A stretch of DNA of 64,000 bases from Aquimonas sp964586455 (lineage in GTDB: Bacteria; Pseudomonadota; Gammaproteobacteria; Xanthomonadales; Xanthomonadaceae): positions 1 to 64,000 of the forward strand of contig CAZPHV010000009.1 of assembly GCA_964586455.1 (NCBI GenBank). Direction: 5' to 3'. The position numbers and the translations under genes are program-made. The notes beneath the pieces were generated by a model. That model was not told the DNA's origin and searched no databases. It saw nothing but the letters and a program-made list of their open reading frames with translations. Positions 59,376 to 64,000 of the stretch are shown piece after piece. Every line of letters starts with the position of its first letter. The stretch's first letter is position 1.

Positions 59376-60862
59376 ACAGCCTGCCGGACGCCCTGCCGCT
59401 GTACGTGATTCTCAGCTCGCTGCTCGCGTCGGTGCTGATTTTCTTTATTGGCGAGGCGCGCCAGCGGCTGCGCGTTGCGGTGAATCTGAGCGCGGCGGTG
59501 GTGAAGCTCGGGCTGATCCTGCTGCTGTTGCTGGCCGTCGCTGCCGGACAGGTCTTCGTGTTCCGGCTGCCGCTGCTGCCGGGGCTTGATCTGGTGCTGC
59601 ACGCCGATCCGCTGACCCTTCTGTTCTCGACCCTGTCGGCCGTGCTGTGGCTGCTGACTACCATCTATGCGATCGGCTACCTTGAACGCAGCCCGCACCG
59701 CGCGCGCTTCTTCGGCTTCTTCAGCCTGTGCGTGGCAGCGACGATGGGTATTGCCACGGCCGGCAACCTGTTCACCTTCTTCGTGTTCTACGAACTGCTG
59801 ACGCTGGCGACCTGGCCGCTGATCGTGCATCGCGGCACGCCGGAATCGTTTGCCGGCGGCCGCAGCTACCTCCGCCACACCTTGTTCGGCAGCACCCTGT
59901 TCCTGATCGGGCTGGTCTGGCTGCATGCGCTGAGCGGACCGCAGGATTTCCTGGCCCGCGGCATTCCGGTCGACGACCTGCAGGGCGAGCCCTGGGCGTT
60001 GAGCGCCATCTTCGTGCTGATGGTGGCCGGGCTGGGCGTAAAGGCGGCTTTGGTGCCACTGCACGGCTGGCTGCCGAAAGCCATGGTCGCCCCGGCGCCG
60101 GTCAGCGCCTTGCTCCACGCGGTCGCGGTGGTCAAGGCCGGCGCCTTCGGCATTGTGCGACTGATCTACGACGTGTTCGGCACCGAGCGCGTGGCCGAAC
60201 TCGGGCTGGCCGAACCGCTGGTCGTGTCGGCCTGCGTGACCATCCTGTACGGCTCGGTGATGGCGCTGACCCAGACCGACCTGAAGAAACGGCTGGCGTT
60301 CTCCACCGTCAGCCAGGTGTCGTACATCACGCTCGGTGCGGCGCTGGCCGGGCCGATTGCGACGATTGGCGGCGTGGTACATCTGGTTCATCAGGGCCTG
60401 ATGAAGATCACCCTGTTCTTCGCGGCGGGCGTCTATGCGGAGATCCTCGGCGTCAAGCGTGTCGACCAGCTCGACGGCATCGGCCGCCGGCTGCCCTGGA
60501 CCAGCGCGGCGTTTTCGCTGGCCGCGCTCGGCATGATCGGCCTACCGCCGATGGCGGGCTTCGTCAGCAAGTGGTACCTCGGTGCCGGTGCCATGGCTGC
60601 CGGCTACACCTGGGTACTCGGCGTACTGGTCGCGAGCAGCCTGTTGAACGCCGCCTACTTCGTGCCGGTGCTTCGACGCATGTGGTTCGCCGAACCACCG
60701 GCAAGCTGGCCGGAGCCACAGAAGCTCAGCCGCGCGGCGCAGCTTGCGCTGATTGTTCCGACCGTGATCACCGCGCTGATGGCGCTGCTGGTCGGGCTGC
60801 TGGCCGGCTTCGAGTGGAGCCCGCTCGGCTGGGTGCAGCTGCTGGTGGCGGAGTACGACTGA
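59372..60862 (+). CDS. Second NuoM/MrpD-like antiporter subunit
   Basis: 496 aa, about 14 membrane segments. E141 in the TM5 segment (FTFFVFYELLTL), K224 and K236 in LGVKAALVPLHGWLPKAM, and the LKKRLAFSTVSQVSYI broken helix are all conserved. GTG 59372 overlaps the preceding stop. It is a distinct paralogue, not a duplicate of the gene before it. Confidence 0.9.
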   Translation: MNSLPDALPLYVILSSLLASVLIFFIGEARQRLRVAVNLSAAVVKLGLILLLLLAVAAGQVFVFRLPLLPGLDLVLHADPLTLLFSTLSAVLWLLTTIYAIGYLERSPHRARFFGFFSLCVAATMGIATAGNLFTFFVFYELLTLATWPLIVHRGTPESFAGGRSYLRHTLFGSTLFLIGLVWLHALSGPQDFLARGIPVDDLQGEPWALSAIFVLMVAGLGVKAALVPLHGWLPKAMVAPAPVSALLHAVAVVKAGAFGIVRLIYDVFGTERVAELGLAEPLVVSACVTILYGSVMALTQTDLKKRLAFSTVSQVSYITLGAALAGPIATIGGVVHLVHQGLMKITLFFAAGVYAEILGVKRVDQLDGIGRRLPWTSAAFSLAALGMIGLPPMAGFVSKWYLGAGAMAAGYTWVLGVLVASSLLNAAYFVPVLRRMWFAEPPASWPEPQKLSRAAQLALIVPTVITALMALLVGLLAGFEWSPLGWVQLLVAEYD

Positions 60863-62451
60863 TGGCCATGCTCGTCGCGCTCGCCCTGATCGCCCCGTGG
60901 CTGGCCCTGCCGATGCTGTCGCGGCCGCGGCTGCGCGCGCTGGCGTGGGTCGTGGCACCGCTGCCGCTGTTGATGCTCGGCGTGCTCGGCGAAGGCGAGT
61001 TGCACCTGCCCAGAATTCTGCTCGGCAGCGCGTTCGCGGTCGACCCGGTGAACCATCCCCTGCTGCTGCTCGCCGGTATCGGCTGGGCCTTGGGTGGATG
61101 GTTCGCAAGCGCCACGATCGAGGACAGCACACGGCGCTTCGCGGTGTGCTGGATGCTCACGCTGGCCGGCCAGGCGCTGGCCCTGCTGGCCGCCGATATC
61201 GCGAGCTTCTATGCCGGCTACGTACTGATGACCTTCGCCGCCTACGGCCTGGTGGTGCACTACCGCAGCGATGAAGCCTGGCGCGCGGGGCGCATTTACC
61301 TGGTGCTGGCGCTCGCCGGCGAGATGGCGATTCTGGTCGGCCTTCTGATGATCGGTGCCGCGGTGGGAAATGTTCGCTTTGATGGGCTCGACGCCGAACT
61401 GATGCACGGTCTCGGTGCAGCTCCCTGGCTGCTGCTTGCCGGCTTTGCGGTCAAGCTCGGCATCGTGCCGCTGCACGTCTGGTTGCCGCTGGCGCATCCG
61501 GTTGCACCGGTGCCGGCCAGCGCGGTGCTGTCCGGTCTGCTGGTGAAGGCCGGGCTGCTCGGGATGCTGCGCCTGCTTCCCGCGGGCAGCATTGCGATGG
61601 TCGAGGCACTGGTGGCAGTGGGACTGCTCACGGCGACCTGGGGCGCCTTGGTCGGCATGACCCAGCGACGGCTGAAATCGGTCTTGGCGTACTCGACGAT
61701 CAGCCAGATGGGGCTGGTGCTGGTCGGCGTGGCGGCCGTGCAGGCCGGCTTCGGCGTCGCCGCGGCGAGCGCTGCCCTGGGGCTGTTCGCTTTGCATCAC
61801 GGGCTGAACAAAATCGCCCTGTTTCTTGCCGCCGGACATCGATTGCAAGGACGCTTGGCCCACACATTGTTCCTGCTGCCGGCGCTGGCGCTGGCCGGTG
61901 TGCCGCTGAGCTCGGGTGCGCTGGCCAAGGACGCGCTGAAGCACAGCCTGGGCGAAGCGCAACTGGGCCCCTGGCTGATCGCGCTGAGCCTGTCGTCCGC
62001 ATTGACCACCACCCTGCTGCTGCACGCCTGGCGTCTGGCGCGCGAGAACCGGCAAGGTCGTGAACGCGTACATCCGGCCTGGGCGCTCGCCGTCCTCGCA
62101 GGGCTTCTGTTGCCCTGGTTCTGGGCGCCCGCGGTGCCATCCATACCGTCGCTGTGGAATGGGTTGTGGCCGGTGCTACTGGGAATCGGCGGCTACCTGC
62201 TTGCCCGCCGTCTGCCATCGGTCGACGTTCCCGAAGGCGACCTGCTGGTTCCGTTTGAACGCGTTGCCGCCACCATGCTGCGACCCCTGCAGCAACTCGG
62301 AGAGCGCTGGCGCAGTTGGCAGCCTGCGCCCCCTGACCTCCTGCCGGGAGCCGAACGTCTCGCCCGCATCGAAAGCCGGTTGATGCAGTTCCCGGTGGTC
62401 GGCATTGCGCTGCTGGGGCTGCTGCTTGGGGTTTGGGTGTTCTTGCGATAG
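60862..62451 (+). CDS. Third NuoL/M-like subunit, TM5 Glu absent
   Basis: 529 aa, about 14 membrane segments. K198 is kept (FAVKLGIVPLHVWLP), as is QRRLKSVLAYSTISQMGLV, but at the TM5 Glu position the sequence is FYAGYVLMTF: V121 replaces Glu. Longer C-terminus with a soluble stretch before a final helix. Start overlaps the previous stop in TGATG. The missing Glu suggests changed proton coupling. Confidence 0.87.
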   Translation: MAMLVALALIAPWLALPMLSRPRLRALAWVVAPLPLLMLGVLGEGELHLPRILLGSAFAVDPVNHPLLLLAGIGWALGGWFASATIEDSTRRFAVCWMLTLAGQALALLAADIASFYAGYVLMTFAAYGLVVHYRSDEAWRAGRIYLVLALAGEMAILVGLLMIGAAVGNVRFDGLDAELMHGLGAAPWLLLAGFAVKLGIVPLHVWLPLAHPVAPVPASAVLSGLLVKAGLLGMLRLLPAGSIAMVEALVAVGLLTATWGALVGMTQRRLKSVLAYSTISQMGLVLVGVAAVQAGFGVAAASAALGLFALHHGLNKIALFLAAGHRLQGRLAHTLFLLPALALAGVPLSSGALAKDALKHSLGEAQLGPWLIALSLSSALTTTLLLHAWRLARENRQGRERVHPAWALAVLAGLLLPWFWAPAVPSIPSLWNGLWPVLLGIGGYLLARRLPSVDVPEGDLLVPFERVAATMLRPLQQLGERWRSWQPAPPDLLPGAERLARIESRLMQFPVVGIALLGLLLGVWVFLR

Positions 62452-62659
62452 TCCCGGACGCTTCGGCGAGGAGCTGCGGACCCTGTGCAGGGTCGCCGCC
62501 CACAGCGCTGCTCGTCGCAGCAGTGCAGGAACAACAACCCAACGCAGCTTGCGCTGCGAGCTGCGAGCTGCGCTTGCCAGTATGGAGTTTGATGGGTGCC
62601 GCGGCTCGGCAAAGTAGCTCGGCTAAGATGCCGCGCCTGAACTAGCAGAGAAGAACGCG
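62452..62659. other. Intergenic before ABC transporter genes
   Basis: 208 bp with local GCTGCGAGCTGCGAGCTGCG short tandem repeats at about 62550-62572. No gene. An AGAGAAGAA purine stretch precedes the ABC start. Confidence 0.5.
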
Positions 62660-63613
62660 ATGACCCAGCCTGCAGGTGTGCTGCCGCTGCTACGCCTGCA
62701 GCAGGTGAGCAAATGCTATCGCCGCAACGCCGAAACGATACCTGCGCTGCAGAACTTCGACCTGAGCGTGGCGCCTGGCGAGATTGTCGGTCTGCTGGGC
62801 CCCAACGGATCAGGCAAGACGACCCTCATCAAGGTGATCACCGGCCTTTGCGGTGCGGATCAGGGCAGCCTGCAATGGCGCGGCCAGACCGCGCAGCGCG
62901 CCGGACAGCCCGGCCCGCACCTGCGCGAAATGGGCGTGCTGCTGGAGGGTAAAGGTGCAGTCTATGAACGACTCAGCACCTGGGAAAATGCCCGCTACTA
63001 CTGCGCCCTGCGCGAGGCACGTTTCGACGCCGAGGAGTTTGAGCGACTGGCGACGTTGCTGGCTGTTGCAGATGTTCGTGCGCCGGTGCGTCAACTGTCC
63101 ACCGGCAACAAGCTCCGCGCTGCGCTGCTGGGGGCCTTGATTCACCGGCCCGCGCTGGTGCTGCTGGACGAACCGACCCTGGGCCTGGATCTGGAAGGCG
63201 TGGAGCGTCTGCAGTCCGTGCTGAGGCAGGGTGCGGCAATGGGCCAGGCCTTTCTTCTCAGCTCGCACGACCTGCATTTCATCGAGCGTCTGTGTCCGCG
63301 CATCGTCTGCATTCGTGCGGGGACCAAGCGCTTTGACGGTCTGCGCAGCGATTTCGTTCGGCAGAAGCATCTCTATCGCCTGATCGTGCAGCCGGGTTCG
63401 ATTGATTTGCCCTTGGTGCCTCGCTGGCTGCTCGATCGGCAGTGGGTAGCGCAGGGAGACCAGCACGCGCTCGCCTTGACCGATCACGCCGAGGCCTGCC
63501 GACTGCTGGCCGAGTGGCAGTCGCTGCTGCCTCATTTCAGCAGCCTGGAGCTGCGGCGCATTGATCTGCGCGATCACTACTTGCAGATGCTCGAAAGCGG
63601 AGATGTCGCATGA
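62660..63613 (+). CDS. ABC transporter ATP-binding protein
   Basis: 317 aa. Walker A GPNGSGKTT, signature LSTGNKLRAAL (altered from LSGGQ), Walker B ALVLLDEPT, and H-loop SSHDLH. Followed by a C-terminal about 90-residue extension. DrrA/CcmA-type two-component exporter ATPase; substrate unknown. Confidence 0.9.
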   Translation: MTQPAGVLPLLRLQQVSKCYRRNAETIPALQNFDLSVAPGEIVGLLGPNGSGKTTLIKVITGLCGADQGSLQWRGQTAQRAGQPGPHLREMGVLLEGKGAVYERLSTWENARYYCALREARFDAEEFERLATLLAVADVRAPVRQLSTGNKLRAALLGALIHRPALVLLDEPTLGLDLEGVERLQSVLRQGAAMGQAFLLSSHDLHFIERLCPRIVCIRAGTKRFDGLRSDFVRQKHLYRLIVQPGSIDLPLVPRWLLDRQWVAQGDQHALALTDHAEACRLLAEWQSLLPHFSSLELRRIDLRDHYLQMLESGDVA

Positions 63614-64000
63614 GAACGACGAGCGGCCCGGCACGGTTGGTCCATCATCTTCTGAACGAGGCAAGGCGCGCCGTGTGTCTCGCCAGACGCTACTGGGTCG
63701 AAAGCCTGCTTGGCTTCGGCCTGGTCGCAAGCCTGTTCGGTGGGCTGCTGTTCGCCGTGCTGCAAGCCAGCAACAGCAGCCTTGCAGCCGGCGGTGCAGA
63801 CGGCCTGATCGCGGGGTTTGCTGTCTGGGTGTTCGCCAGCGCTGCCGCCCAGGGCTCCAGCTCAGAAATCATGCAGGAAACCGAGCAGCGATCCCTGGAG
63901 CAACTCAGCCTCGCACCGATCCGCCTGGAGACGCTGTTGGCCCTTCGGCTGCTGCTGGATCTGCTGATGGCGCTGGCGCTACTGATGCTGACGCTGGGCC
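63610..64000 (+). CDS. ABC transporter permease, partial
   Basis: First 130 codons only; runs off the window. ATG overlaps the ATPase stop (ATGA). Membrane segments at WVESLLGFGLVASLFGGLLF and LIAGFAVWVFASAAAQG, then ETEQRSLEQLSLAPI, as in ABC-2 type permeases. Confidence 0.85.
   Translation, partial: MRTTSGPARLVHHLLNEARRAVCLARRYWVESLLGFGLVASLFGGLLFAVLQASNSSLAAGGADGLIAGFAVWVFASAAAQGSSSEIMQETEQRSLEQLSLAPIRLETLLALRLLLDLLMALALLMLTLG

Noticed and set aside
59728..62451. 907-codon frame covering two antiporter genes
   Set aside because: Its first part is a wrong-frame reading of the gene at 59372; only the part from 60862 is real.
1..64000. tRNA and rRNA genes
   Set aside because: No stretch with recognisable tRNA arms or rRNA sequence was found by eye; a covariance search would be decisive.

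Overview
The window is high-GC gammaproteobacterial chromosome. Gene content and order (glyA-nrdR-ribD-ribE-ribBX-ribH-nusB-thiL; mltB-rlpA-dacC with ybeD-lipB-lipA; a tricorn-like protease; many short repeat families between genes) suggest a Lysobacterales (Xanthomonadales) bacterium. Genus cannot be fixed from sequence alone. A run of exactly 100 N at 11330-11429 shows this is a scaffolded draft assembly.

Region by region. (1) 170-8611, all minus strand: glycine/one-carbon, NrdR and riboflavin genes, then nusB and thiL. The gaps between these genes are filled with G-rich heptamer arrays, palindromes and a dispersed 63-bp-type unit. Repeat DNA supplies the last codons of ribE, the first codons of ribD and the ribD stop codon. 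(2) 8893-11505: alanine dehydrogenase divergent from an Lrp-type regulator, then a repeat-only stretch with a 63-bp tandem array interrupted by the N gap. (3) 11506-14775: a membrane metal-dependent hydrolase and the periplasmic protease Prc. (4) 15102-23141: a compact minus-strand type VI secretion cargo island (DUF6484, DUF2169, ketosynthase-like pseudoenzyme, PAAR-like DUF4150, HNH/AHH-type nuclease toxin, propeller-like protein, small membrane protein, HEAT-like TIGR02270 protein, thioredoxin-like protein). It lies between two 85-bp direct copies of the 3' end of lipA, which suggests integration into lipA with replacement of its 3' end. This is the most interesting system in the window.

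(5) 23121-34287: lipA, lipB, ybeD, an ECF sigma/anti-sigma/periplasmic sensor/EF-hand module, then cell-wall genes (dacC, rlpA, mltB), a Lon-N protein, a second ECF sigma/anti-sigma pair, a glycosyltransferase and mtgA. (6) 34300-44447, mostly plus: Hsp33, a tricorn-like protease, a diguanylate cyclase, a class V aminotransferase, a phosphatase, DUF3297 and a TPR protein. (7) 44457-55186: methyltransferase, RcnB-like protein, PAS-GGDEF-EAL protein, DUF1287, an AraC regulator divergent from an AlkB-type monooxygenase, and a secreted alpha/beta hydrolase with two C-terminal repeat domains. (8) 55596-62451: an eight-gene Mrp/Mbh-like cation antiporter operon with three NuoL/M/N-type subunits and no fused MrpA. 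(9) 62660-end: an ABC ATPase and the start of its permease, cut by the window edge.

No rRNA, tRNA, CRISPR array, integrase or transposase was recognised. Starts were chosen from domain boundaries, overlaps with upstream genes and visible Shine-Dalgarno sequences; several are GTG and one is TTG.
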